From: a virus
Reading direction: 5' to 3' (one strand)
Virus record (IMG/VR): IMGVR_UViG_3300033149_002200
Coordinates: 1 to 37,855 of that record
Length of the DNA stretch: 37,855 nt
Position 1 is the stretch's first letter; each line of letters starts with the position of its first letter. The notes beneath the pieces are model-generated. The model was not told where the DNA came from. It worked only from the letters and a program-made list of their open reading frames with translations, and did not search any database. The translations under genes and the position numbers were made by a program. Shown piece by piece: positions 1 to 7,669 of this stretch.

Positions 1-2
1 CA

Positions 3-143
3 TTTAATGCTGGAATACAATTTCAAAAAAAAATAACGGGCAAAAAAGTAAATACAATGAGTCAAGAAAATGTCCGTTTATCTAATGTTATTGAAAATTT
101 AACAAGATATAAAATAGAACAAATAACAAATAAGGAGAATTAA
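3..143 (+). CDS. 3' end of an unidentified gene (partial)
   Basis: An open frame enters from the left edge and ends with TAA at 141-143, three bases before the next start codon. The 46 visible codons encode a polar C-terminal tail with no motif I recognise. The ribosome-binding site of the next gene (AAGGAG, 132-137) lies inside its last codons, which is typical of a tightly packed phage operon. Given its neighbours, it is probably another virion gene, but that is inference from position only. Confidence 0.5.
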   Translation, partial: FNAGIQFQKKITGKKVNTMSQENVRLSNVIENLTRYKIEQITNKEN

Positions 144-145
144 AA

Positions 146-1630
146 ATGGCAACAGCGGTATTAATAGACTTGTCAAATTACGATACATTACTTTCACAAT
201 CAACTTTATCACGTGGAGGTGGAACACCTAGCGGTAATGTATATTTTGACAAAATAAATGGTAAAATAGAATTTATTACTAAACAAGAAGTAGCTCAAGT
301 AGATTTAGGGAGTGGGTTAGAAGATAACCCTCTTGATGAAACTTTAGGAATAAAGTTTGAAGCGATTTATGCTTTTGAAAATCAAGAAAGAGCAGATGAT
401 GAAGATTTAAGAAAATATGATAGGTGGACTTCAGGTACATTTAAGTTTGGTGGTGCTTATAATTTTGAAAATTCAAGAAAACCTTCAACAGCTGCAGATA
501 GAGATATTATTCGTGGTTCTGGTTGGAATGAATATGCGACTGATGGTGGAACAGATAGAATATATTTTGGTAACAAGGGATTGGCAAATATTGAAAGTGG
601 TAGTCAACCTTACTACCAGCTAGAAGTTGGTGGTGCTCCATCTGACTTTGCGAAAGTTGGGCAGATTGATGAAGCAGTACAAGTATTTGGAGATGATGGT
701 AATGACCCAGTTGATGCAGGTGCTGGTGATTTTGATAGTACTACTTACGAAGCTGTATCAGTTAGAACTTACAGTTTTAACTATGATAGAAAAGAAACTA
801 CTACTGACTTAGGTATTACTGAGTTAGGTGGATACTCAACAGGTTTTGCCGTTGCTGAATCAGATCACTTGACTACTGAATTAGCTACTATGCCTTTAAC
901 AGCAGTATATGGTGGTCTTCAAGTATCACCTTGGACTGGTATGAGTTTAACACAATTAGATACTCCAATGACTTCAGGTGGTTTTGCTCAAGCAGACGGT
1001 GATTTTACATGGGTATTGTATAATACTGTTCCTGGAACATTATATGAATGTGTCGCATTTCTTGATGCTTTGGCTCAAACAGATGATGATATAAATGACC
1101 ATGTATCACTTGTCACAAAAGGCAAACGAGTAGGAACTTGGTATACATACAATGCTACTGGACAAATACTTACACGTACTTGGACACCAACAGCTGGTTT
1201 GTATATTCAAAATGTTCCTATTGCTGATCAACAGTTAGTAGCTATGACTGACGACTCTGGAGCAGTTAAAACTTATCCATTTACTGTTTCAGTTGAAGCA
1301 AATATTGGACAAACAGCAAATGATGATGGCAATGCTTGGTATCACTCATTCTTTGCTACTGCTTATAATACATCTGCCGCAATAACAATACAAGATTCTG
1401 AAGCAGCAGAAGTAAAGGGTGCTGCATCAGATGCAGATGGTGAATATAAAATTATATTTGGTTTTGACTATGATGGTGATACAGTTGGTGGTGACGCTGC
1501 AACACCTAAGAACTGTGTGTTCTTATGCGAAGGCGATGGAGGTGCTACACAAGCTAAAACATTGTATACAATAACTCGTATTACAACTGTTGCTTTTACT
1601 TGTTCACCATCAGTTGAGAATAATGTGTAA
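146..1630 (+). CDS. Putative virion structural protein (494 aa)
   Basis: The start follows AAGGAGAATTAAAA, a good ribosome-binding site. The 494-residue product is acidic and rich in Gly, Thr, Asp and Ala, with no signal peptide or membrane segment, as expected for a beta-rich virion protein. Codons are less A/T-biased in wobble positions than in the small genes around it, which suggests high expression. Residues about 81-92 contain a DDEDLRKYDRW stretch that resembles a TDENLRKYEPM stretch in the next gene, so the two may share a domain or partner. It begins a run of probable tail or appendage genes. I cannot name the protein; a major tail or head-decoration role is possible. Confidence 0.6.
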   Translation: MATAVLIDLSNYDTLLSQSTLSRGGGTPSGNVYFDKINGKIEFITKQEVAQVDLGSGLEDNPLDETLGIKFEAIYAFENQERADDEDLRKYDRWTSGTFKFGGAYNFENSRKPSTAADRDIIRGSGWNEYATDGGTDRIYFGNKGLANIESGSQPYYQLEVGGAPSDFAKVGQIDEAVQVFGDDGNDPVDAGAGDFDSTTYEAVSVRTYSFNYDRKETTTDLGITELGGYSTGFAVAESDHLTTELATMPLTAVYGGLQVSPWTGMSLTQLDTPMTSGGFAQADGDFTWVLYNTVPGTLYECVAFLDALAQTDDDINDHVSLVTKGKRVGTWYTYNATGQILTRTWTPTAGLYIQNVPIADQQLVAMTDDSGAVKTYPFTVSVEANIGQTANDDGNAWYHSFFATAYNTSAAITIQDSEAAEVKGAASDADGEYKIIFGFDYDGDTVGGDAATPKNCVFLCEGDGGATQAKTLYTITRITTVAFTCSPSVENNV

Positions 1631-1644
1631 ATAAAGGAGAATAA

Positions 1645-2172
1645 ATGAGTGTTTTAACACCAGTTGTTGACACATGGGATGGGACAAATCGTCTGATATA
1701 CCTGAAAGAAGGTGTAGAAGACTTTTTTCCTATTGAAGATATTTACCATGAATATAGATATGAAAGACGTACTGATGAAAACTTAAGAAAATATGAGCCA
1801 ATGCTGAGGGCTGAAGGTAATATACCTAAAGGTGCTGGTGCGTTCACTCCACGGTACGTAGTGCTTCTTGATGGTACAAAGATTGTGCCATACGACGAAG
1901 TACTTCGTATCAATCAACTAGGTGATATGATTACAGATGACCCTGACGTTGACCCTTCTCTTTATGACACATCAACTCTAACCGTTCCAAAAGTAATTTA
2001 TATTAAACCATCTGAAGCTGAAACAATATTAATAGAAGTAGGAATGTCATCATTAGAAATTGGACAAGCAGTTTGGAATAGTTTAACTTTATCATATAAT
2101 TTATCAGGTTCGTTTGGAGAATTATTAAGTAAAATTAAAAAGGAAACTGGTTTAATACCAGCACTAGTATAA
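1645..2172 (+). CDS. Putative virion structural protein (175 aa)
   Basis: The gene starts 14 bases after its upstream neighbour behind AAAGGAGAATAA. The N-terminal part contains TDENLRKYEPML (about residues 43-54) followed by a compact FTPRYVVLLDGTKIVPYDE segment that looks like a short beta-structured module. The C-terminal part includes an IGQAVWNSL stretch, related in style to the VWDE-type motifs of the fibre gene downstream. There is no signal peptide or membrane segment. Position and composition suggest an appendage, baseplate or fibre-attachment protein; the exact role is not recognisable. Confidence 0.55.
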   Translation: MSVLTPVVDTWDGTNRLIYLKEGVEDFFPIEDIYHEYRYERRTDENLRKYEPMLRAEGNIPKGAGAFTPRYVVLLDGTKIVPYDEVLRINQLGDMITDDPDVDPSLYDTSTLTVPKVIYIKPSEAETILIEVGMSSLEIGQAVWNSLTLSYNLSGSFGELLSKIKKETGLIPALV

Positions 2173-2173
2173 C

Positions 2174-2530
2174 ATGGGAATAATATTAACTAAATCACTA
2201 ACAAGTAGTACTGGTGCTAGTGGTGGTTCTGGTGCTTATACAGATGCTGAAAAATTAGCAATAGAACTTGAAATGAGTTTTAAAGCAGCTAACCTTTATA
2301 ATTATAAAGAATTAACTTATTCAAATTCTCTTTTATCAGAAATAAATATATATACAGATAGTGGAAAAGTAACAAAATTATTCAGAAAAGAATTAGAATA
2401 CGATGTTAGTGATAAGTTAAACTTAATAACATTAACACGTATAAGTCCAAGCGCATCACTAACAAAAACATTAAGTTATGATGGTAGTGATAATTTAATA
2501 ACTATAACAATAAGTGGAAGTGAATATTAA
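2174..2530 (+). CDS. Small putative tail or fibre-associated protein (118 aa)
   Basis: The gene starts one base after the previous stop, and its own stop (TAA 2528-2530) overlaps the next ATG as TAATG, so the three genes are probably translationally coupled. The product opens with a Ser/Gly/Thr-rich linker (about residues 8-22). A Tyr/Asp/Ser-rich repetitive beta-type segment follows, with SYDGSDNLITITIS near the end. No catalytic motif is visible. It sits between probable appendage genes and is most likely a minor virion component. Confidence 0.5.
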   Translation: MGIILTKSLTSSTGASGGSGAYTDAEKLAIELEMSFKAANLYNYKELTYSNSLLSEINIYTDSGKVTKLFRKELEYDVSDKLNLITLTRISPSASLTKTLSYDGSDNLITITISGSEY

Positions 2531-4203
2531 TGTATATTGTATCTTTTTTTACAGATGATGGAACACCAAAAACAGGATTAACACCTACAATTAAAATAAG
2601 AGATGTTTCTGATAATTCTCTTTTAATTAATGGTGATTCAATGATAGAAACAGGTGATGGTTTTTATAAGTATAATTATGTTGCATATGATTCAGAAAAA
2701 GACTATGCTATTTTAAGTGATGGTGGTATTTCTTTAAGTGATATTGATAGATATAAAATTGCTGGTAATGAAAGTTATGTTGATGATATTGCTGATGGTG
2801 TATGGGATGAAAATTTACAAAACCACCCTTTACCATATTCAGCATCAACATCAGTAAGAGGATTAACATATGAAGGCGTTCTTACTTTGGATACCGTTGG
2901 TGGTGTTTCTGGAACTGGATGGCCTATTGGAACAGTATATACACCATCAAATAATCTTACTGACGCATTAACTATTATGTTATATGGAAAAGTTGATGAA
3001 TTAGTATTACTTTCAGACCTTACTATTGAAGCAACACATAATGTAAATGATAAAGTTATTAGAACTATTGGTAAAATGGGTACAGATATTACTTTTACTT
3101 CAGGTTGTTCTGCTAATAATTCAACATTTAGAAATGCTAATTTAACTGGAGAAATAACTTCTGGTGACCAAATGTTAGTATATGATTGTCAAATAATAGG
3201 TAATTTAGAAAATTTTAAAGGTATTATGAATAATGTTGCTTTTGGTCAAAGTTCTGAAGTTTCATTTGATACATATGCTACAATTATTCTAGGTACTGCT
3301 GGTGGTGAAGTTACAAATGAACCTGAATTTAGTATTGGAACAGCATCAATTAATATATCTCAATGGACAGGAAATCTTAAATTAAAAGATAAAATAGGTA
3401 CTAATAGAACTGTTGTAAATTGTAATTCTGGGAATATTATAATTGACTCAACATGCGTATCAGGTAGTATACAATTATTAGGAATTGGTTCAATAGAAGC
3501 GGATAATTCAGGGCCAAATTGTAATATTGATACTGAAGCATTTATTAGTAGAGAATCAATATCTGAATCAGTATGGGATGAACCTTTAGTAAATCATGTT
3601 AATGATGAATCAACAGGTCACGCTTTAATGCACAAAGCATATGATGGAAAAATATTTGTTGACCCTATAAATGGTACAAATGGTTCTGTTTATCCTTTTG
3701 GAATAAAACAACATCCTGTAAAAGATATATCAGATATTTTAGCTTTAAATACTAATTATGATTTATCAACTGTACATGTAATTGGTTCATTGGCTATTAG
3801 TGGTGTTGATATAAGTGGTCTTACTTTTATATCAGATAGAAGTTTGGGAAATACTGTTACTGTAACTGATACTATAACAGATGAAACTTATTTTGAAAAT
3901 TTGACTGTAAGTGGAACAATGAGTGGAGCAGTTAGATATACAACAAGTGTGCTTGGAGCTATTAATAATTTTGATGGTGGAGCTAAAAATTGTTTATTAA
4001 CTAATAATATTAATATAATAGGAAATGGAAATAATTATTTTACAGATTGTGATACTTATGTTACAGATTTTACTTATAAACAAATAGATGTTGGTGATAA
4101 TTTACTTAATATTATTCGTTGCCGTGGAAATTTTGAAATAATTAACTATACTGGTGTTGATCTGGTGCAGCACAAATTGCAGCTTCTTGTATTTCTGGAA
4201 TAA
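2530..4203 (+). CDS. Tail fibre-like protein, N-terminal part (frameshifted)
   Basis: The first about 95 residues form the attachment-type domain common in phage fibre genes: MYIVSFFTDDGTPKTGLTP, then IKIRDVSDNS, a GDGFYKYNY segment and DIADGVWDE. A long Gly/Thr/Asn/Ser-rich beta-type region follows, with a second module at about residues 345-355 (SISESVWDE). The frame stops at 4201-4203 after about 12 residues that look unlike the rest (LVQHKLQLLVFLE). The fibre-like sequence continues without a break in another frame from 4161. The likely cause is one missing T at about 4161: GAT-CTG-GTG would become GAT-TCT-GGT. No slippery heptamer is visible at the junction. Confidence 0.6.
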   Translation: MYIVSFFTDDGTPKTGLTPTIKIRDVSDNSLLINGDSMIETGDGFYKYNYVAYDSEKDYAILSDGGISLSDIDRYKIAGNESYVDDIADGVWDENLQNHPLPYSASTSVRGLTYEGVLTLDTVGGVSGTGWPIGTVYTPSNNLTDALTIMLYGKVDELVLLSDLTIEATHNVNDKVIRTIGKMGTDITFTSGCSANNSTFRNANLTGEITSGDQMLVYDCQIIGNLENFKGIMNNVAFGQSSEVSFDTYATIILGTAGGEVTNEPEFSIGTASINISQWTGNLKLKDKIGTNRTVVNCNSGNIIIDSTCVSGSIQLLGIGSIEADNSGPNCNIDTEAFISRESISESVWDEPLVNHVNDESTGHALMHKAYDGKIFVDPINGTNGSVYPFGIKQHPVKDISDILALNTNYDLSTVHVIGSLAISGVDISGLTFISDRSLGNTVTVTDTITDETYFENLTVSGTMSGAVRYTTSVLGAINNFDGGAKNCLLTNNINIIGNGNNYFTDCDTYVTDFTYKQIDVGDNLLNIIRCRGNFEIINYTGVDLVQHKLQLLVFLE

Positions 4204-5093
4204 TTGTTGTAAGTGGTATAGCAGAATTATATGATGAAAGTGGTGCAGGGTGTACTGTTGTTGATGGAACAATAACTAGATCAGGAATAACTGATGATGT
4301 TTGGGATGAAGAATTAGCAGACCATACAACAGATGGATCTTATGGTGGTGAGTTAGCGACTAAAGCAGATATTGCTGCTGCTGCATCAACATCACAAACT
4401 ATACCAATTACAGGTTCAATAATTTATGGTAATGTTGATATAGGTGATTGGACAAATACATTTTCAAGAGATAATAATCATTGGATAATTGATGAAGATA
4501 CAACAAATGGACTTATTATGGAATTTATTTTTTATATTCCAGATGAAGATAAAGCAGGTGTTTTTGATTTTTTTGGTCATTATGATGGGCAACCAACTGC
4601 TACACATCATATTGACTTATGGGCATATAATTATGAAACTTCTTCATTTGAATTATTACAAGAAGAATTTTTGCCTGGAGGAAATAATGATGATGCTGAT
4701 TATAATCACGAATATTTTGAACGTCATATTGATAGAGATAACAATAATGAAGTAAAAATTAGATTAATACATCATATTACAACTTATAATGCATCACATC
4801 ATATGGAAATTGATTATGTTTCATTAACAAGTATAGAAATAATAACAGCAGCAGATATAGCAGACGCTGTATGGGCAGAAGAAGAAGCACGAAGAGTATT
4901 AGGACTTCTTGATGAAAATTCATATCTTGATAATCAAGTATATGATGGTGATGGTTTATTAACTTCTGCAAGAAAAAGACTTTATAGTGTAGCTGGAAGC
5001 GTTGGTACTACTAATAATGTAATTGCAACATATAATATTACAGCTACATATACAGATACACAATTAACAAGTTATAAAATGGTGGTAGTATAA
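4161..5093 (+). CDS. Tail fibre-like protein, C-terminal part (frame-shifted continuation)
   Basis: The frame is open from just after TGA at 4158-4160 and reads SGAAQIAASCISGIIVVSG, then a module GITDDVWDEELADHTTDGS. An internal domain and a last module, DIADAVWAEEEARRVLGLLD, follow before the stop at 5091-5093. The VWDE-type modules match those in the upstream frame, so both pieces belong to one protein of roughly 855 residues. The first in-frame ATG is at 4518, so an independent product would lose most of the module-bearing start. The segment 4550-4760 encodes a His/Asp-rich stretch that may be a distinct folded domain. The true state is either one intact gene with a sequence error or a recent frameshift mutation. 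Confidence 0.55.
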   Translation, partial: SGAAQIAASCISGIIVVSGIAELYDESGAGCTVVDGTITRSGITDDVWDEELADHTTDGSYGGELATKADIAAAASTSQTIPITGSIIYGNVDIGDWTNTFSRDNNHWIIDEDTTNGLIMEFIFYIPDEDKAGVFDFFGHYDGQPTATHHIDLWAYNYETSSFELLQEEFLPGGNNDDADYNHEYFERHIDRDNNNEVKIRLIHHITTYNASHHMEIDYVSLTSIEIITAADIADAVWAEEEARRVLGLLDENSYLDNQVYDGDGLLTSARKRLYSVAGSVGTTNNVIATYNITATYTDTQLTSYKMVVV

Positions 5094-5308
5094 TGAATGC
5101 TGTATCTCTTGCTACTAGAGGAGTTATATGTACTGGTTCTGGCACAGGCGGCGGCGGTGATACTATAATTAAAAATTATGGTGGAGGCGGTGGAGGTGGC
5201 GCAGGATTAGAAAGACCAAAACCTGTAGTTCGTGTTTCTGGTGTAAAATATGATAAATACAAAAAAGAAAATATAAATATAACAATAAAGGATATAAATT
5301 ATGAATAA
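5093..5308 (+). CDS. Small glycine-rich protein (71 aa)
   Basis: The ATG overlaps the fibre stop as TAATG, which implies translational coupling. The product has two Gly tracts (GTGGGGD and a run of seven Gly at about residues 30-36), then a basic segment (KYDKYKKEN). Glycine-rich short proteins next to fibres are often tip or adaptor proteins, but nothing here proves that. Its 3' end overlaps the next gene by eight bases. Confidence 0.45.
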   Translation: MNAVSLATRGVICTGSGTGGGGDTIIKNYGGGGGGGAGLERPKPVVRVSGVKYDKYKKENINITIKDINYE

Positions 5309-5558
5309 CATTGAAAAATTTTTAAATGAAGCAAATAAAGCTAACACAAAAAGTCTTTCAAAAAGCCTTGATGTAACATTAAATAATGCTATATCAGACA
5401 CACTTACAAAATGGATACAAAAAAACGTTGACCCAATAAATGGGTGGGATTACCCAACACAACGAGATGAAGTATTACTTTATGCAGCTGAAGGCGCAAT
5501 ACAATTTTTTAATGGTATGGTAAGAGCAAGTAAACAAGCAATAAAAAGGGGTAAATAA
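5301..5558 (+). CDS. Small protein with capsid-targeting-like N-terminus (85 aa)
   Basis: The product begins MNNIEKFLNE, and L-N-E at residues 8-10 fits the [LI]-x-E cleavage rule of T4-type prohead proteases. The rest is mostly helical, with TKWIQKNVDPINGWDYPTQ around residues 37-55 and a helix ending in a basic tail (KQAIKRGK). Its stop overlaps the next start (TAATG at 5556-5560). It is the first of a series of genes with this type of N-terminus. No function is recognised; a head-internal protein is my inference from the tag. Confidence 0.5.
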   Translation: MNNIEKFLNEANKANTKSLSKSLDVTLNNAISDTLTKWIQKNVDPINGWDYPTQRDEVLLYAAEGAIQFFNGMVRASKQAIKRGK

Positions 5559-6034
5559 TGATTGATTTAAAAGTAAATGAAAGAAAGAAATTTAATTTTC
5601 AATTAGAAATAAGCGGAGTACAAGCAAGAGATTTAACAGGAGCAATGAAAATAATTATTGATGGTGTTAATTATGGTTTTCCTATTGAAATGATTGATGG
5701 TTCTGTTGTTGCTGAAGTACCAGCGCTTGAAAAAATTACTAAAGCTACATTAACAGAAGGACAATCTTTACCAGTAAGCCTTGAAATTATTGCTAATGAT
5801 ACACTTATTGTACCTTGGAAAGACTCGTTTACTGTTAGAAAACCAGTTAAAGTGGAAGCAAAAATTGTTGATATGAAAGATATTCTTGATGAAATAAATA
5901 TACCAAAAATAAAAATAACAAATATTAAAGAAGAGTCTGTTAAGAAAGAAGAAAAGAAAGTAGAAGAAAAAGTTGATATTAAACCAGTTAAAAAACATAA
6001 GTCTAAAATGACTAGAACAATATTTGGAGATTAA
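5558..6034 (+). CDS. Putative virion protein with charged C-terminal tail (158 aa)
   Basis: Residues about 1-100 look like a beta-sandwich domain (NFQLEISGVQARDLTGAMKI, then PIEMIDGSVVAEVPALE). The last 50 residues are a lysine/glutamate-rich helical tail (EESVKKEEKKVEEKVD), probably a coiled coil. It lacks the MRL-type tag of its neighbours. It sits between two genes that carry the tag. Scaffold, head-core or appendage roles are all possible and I cannot choose between them. Confidence 0.45.
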   Translation: MIDLKVNERKKFNFQLEISGVQARDLTGAMKIIIDGVNYGFPIEMIDGSVVAEVPALEKITKATLTEGQSLPVSLEIIANDTLIVPWKDSFTVRKPVKVEAKIVDMKDILDEINIPKIKITNIKEESVKKEEKKVEEKVDIKPVKKHKSKMTRTIFGD

Positions 6035-6037
6035 CAA

Positions 6038-7405
6038 ATGAGATTAAGAAGTTATATTTTAAATGAAGCATCGTTTGGAAATAAAAATTTAGAAAAGGTC
6101 GTAAAATTAATTCTTAAAACATTAGGAAGTAAAGTTGGTTCAAAATTTTATCCATTTGGAGGTCAAGGAAACAACTTTGAAAGATTTAGTAAGAGTAATG
6201 GTAATAATGGAATAGGAATGATGTATATTCTTGATTATGGTACTTTAGTTAGATTTAATTGGGAAAGTAATAAAAAATCAACAACTCTTACTTCAATAGA
6301 TGTTTGGAAAGATATGAAAAATATTGAGCAACCTGATTTTAATCTTGATATTCCAGCAGATTATAATATAGTTCAATCAATCAATTTAATTGCAAATTTT
6401 ATTAAATCACCAACAGCATCTGTATCAGAAATGGCAGCAAGAGGACAATATGGACCTAAAAGAGTTGCTGATGCTGAAAAATATGGTATTGATATTAATG
6501 ACCCAAAGTTTGTTGCAAAAGTTAGAAAAGCTGAAAGAAAAGCAGGTATTGGTATAAAATCAAAAAAAGGAGTTAAAGAAAAATCTACTTCAAGTAAAGA
6601 TGTAAATAATGCTAGAAAATTATTAGCTGGAAAAAAGGTAGCTGACCCTGAAATTATATTCCAAGACTTAGAAGATTTAATTAAAATGGTTGGTAGTGGT
6701 ATTCAAAAATCTTTGATGATAACTGGAATGGCTGGTATTGGAAAAACATATACAGTAACAACAGAAATTGAAAAATTATTAGGACCGCAAGGTGATAAAT
6801 GGACATTGGTAAAAGGAAAAACAAGCCCACTTGGTCTTTATTCTGCTCTATTCTTAAATAGAGATAAGTTAATAGTATTTGATGATGTTGATTCAGTCTT
6901 TAAAAATAAAGATACTGTTAATATGTTAAAGGCTGCTCTTGATTCATATGATAAACGAGTTATTTCTTGGATTTCACCAATAACTGTTGATGTATCAAGA
7001 CTAGACCCAGAATCAGTACAAAAATTATATGATGATATAGAAGAAAAATTAGAAACAGATCCATTAAATGCTAAAATTAAATATCCAAATACATTTGAGT
7101 TTACAGGAAGAGTAATTTTTATTTCAAACATACATGAAAGCAAAATGGATAAAGCAATAAAATCAAGGTCATTTGTTATTGACATTACATTAAAAGCAAA
7201 AGATGTATTTAATAGAATGGCATCTATAATAAATGAAATTTTACCTAATGTTGCTTTAAGTGAAAAAGAAAGAGTATTAAAATTTTTAAAAGAAAAAAGT
7301 CAGACAGGTGAAAAAGATGTTGATATAAGAACATTAATAAATGGTATTAAATGTAAACAATCTGGTAGTACAAGATGGGAACACCTTGCTGAATTTTACG
7401 CATAA
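6038..7405 (+). CDS. AAA+ ATPase with capsid-targeting-like N-terminus (455 aa)
   Basis: Residues 1-11 read MRLRSYILNEA, a tag-like peptide with a predicted cut after L-N-E. Residues about 12-130 form an alpha/beta domain I do not recognise, followed by a basic linker (about 160-200). The ATPase core is clear: Walker A GMAGIGKT at about 230-237 and Walker B LIVFDDVD at about 278-285, then a possible sensor segment VIFISN near 360. A helical C-terminal part follows. The AAA+ core resembles motor or remodelling ATPases rather than clamp loaders. If the tag acts as in T4 internal proteins, the ATPase is packaged in the head. Its substrate is unknown. Confidence 0.65.
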   Translation: MRLRSYILNEASFGNKNLEKVVKLILKTLGSKVGSKFYPFGGQGNNFERFSKSNGNNGIGMMYILDYGTLVRFNWESNKKSTTLTSIDVWKDMKNIEQPDFNLDIPADYNIVQSINLIANFIKSPTASVSEMAARGQYGPKRVADAEKYGIDINDPKFVAKVRKAERKAGIGIKSKKGVKEKSTSSKDVNNARKLLAGKKVADPEIIFQDLEDLIKMVGSGIQKSLMITGMAGIGKTYTVTTEIEKLLGPQGDKWTLVKGKTSPLGLYSALFLNRDKLIVFDDVDSVFKNKDTVNMLKAALDSYDKRVISWISPITVDVSRLDPESVQKLYDDIEEKLETDPLNAKIKYPNTFEFTGRVIFISNIHESKMDKAIKSRSFVIDITLKAKDVFNRMASIINEILPNVALSEKERVLKFLKEKSQTGEKDVDIRTLINGIKCKQSGSTRWEHLAEFYA

Positions 7406-7417
7406 TAGGAGAAGTAA

Positions 7418-7654
7418 ATGAAAACATACGAAAAGTATTTAAATGAAAACACTTTATTAGACCAACAAAAAAAATTTAAAAAACAAATACCTAAAGTAGA
7501 ATATGTTCTTAAAAAACATATGAAAGTTTTAACTGGTAAAGAAAAAAAGATTTTAAAAACTTATTATAATTATATAACTGGTAAAGAATCAGTAATTGAT
7601 AGATTTATAAAAGAAGAAGCAGAAACTATTATATTATATTTAAGTAGAGTTTAA
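7418..7654 (+). CDS. Small basic protein with T4-type capsid-targeting sequence (78 aa)
   Basis: The N-terminus MKTYEKYLNEN is strikingly close to the targeting peptide of T4 internal protein III (MKTYQEFIAE), with a cut predicted after L-N-E. The remaining 68 residues are lysine-rich and helical (KKHMKVLTGKEKKILK), as in the small basic internal head proteins of T4. The start follows AGGAGAAGTAA. No enzymatic motif is visible. It is my clearest internal-protein candidate in this window. Confidence 0.6.
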   Translation: MKTYEKYLNENTLLDQQKKFKKQIPKVEYVLKKHMKVLTGKEKKILKTYYNYITGKESVIDRFIKEEAETIILYLSRV

Positions 7655-7669
7655 ACAAAGGAGAAGTAA

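Noticed and set aside
4155-4205. Programmed ribosomal frameshift in the fibre gene
   Set aside because: No heptameric slippery sequence or following stem is visible at the junction, and fibre genes are not known to use such shifts; a one-base indel explains the data better.
4489-4971. Overlapping frames at 4489-4755 (plus) and 4777-4971 (minus)
   Set aside because: Both translate to low-complexity Ile/Leu/Lys or His-rich strings typical of shadows over AT-rich coding DNA, while the fibre frame covers the region with recognisable modules.
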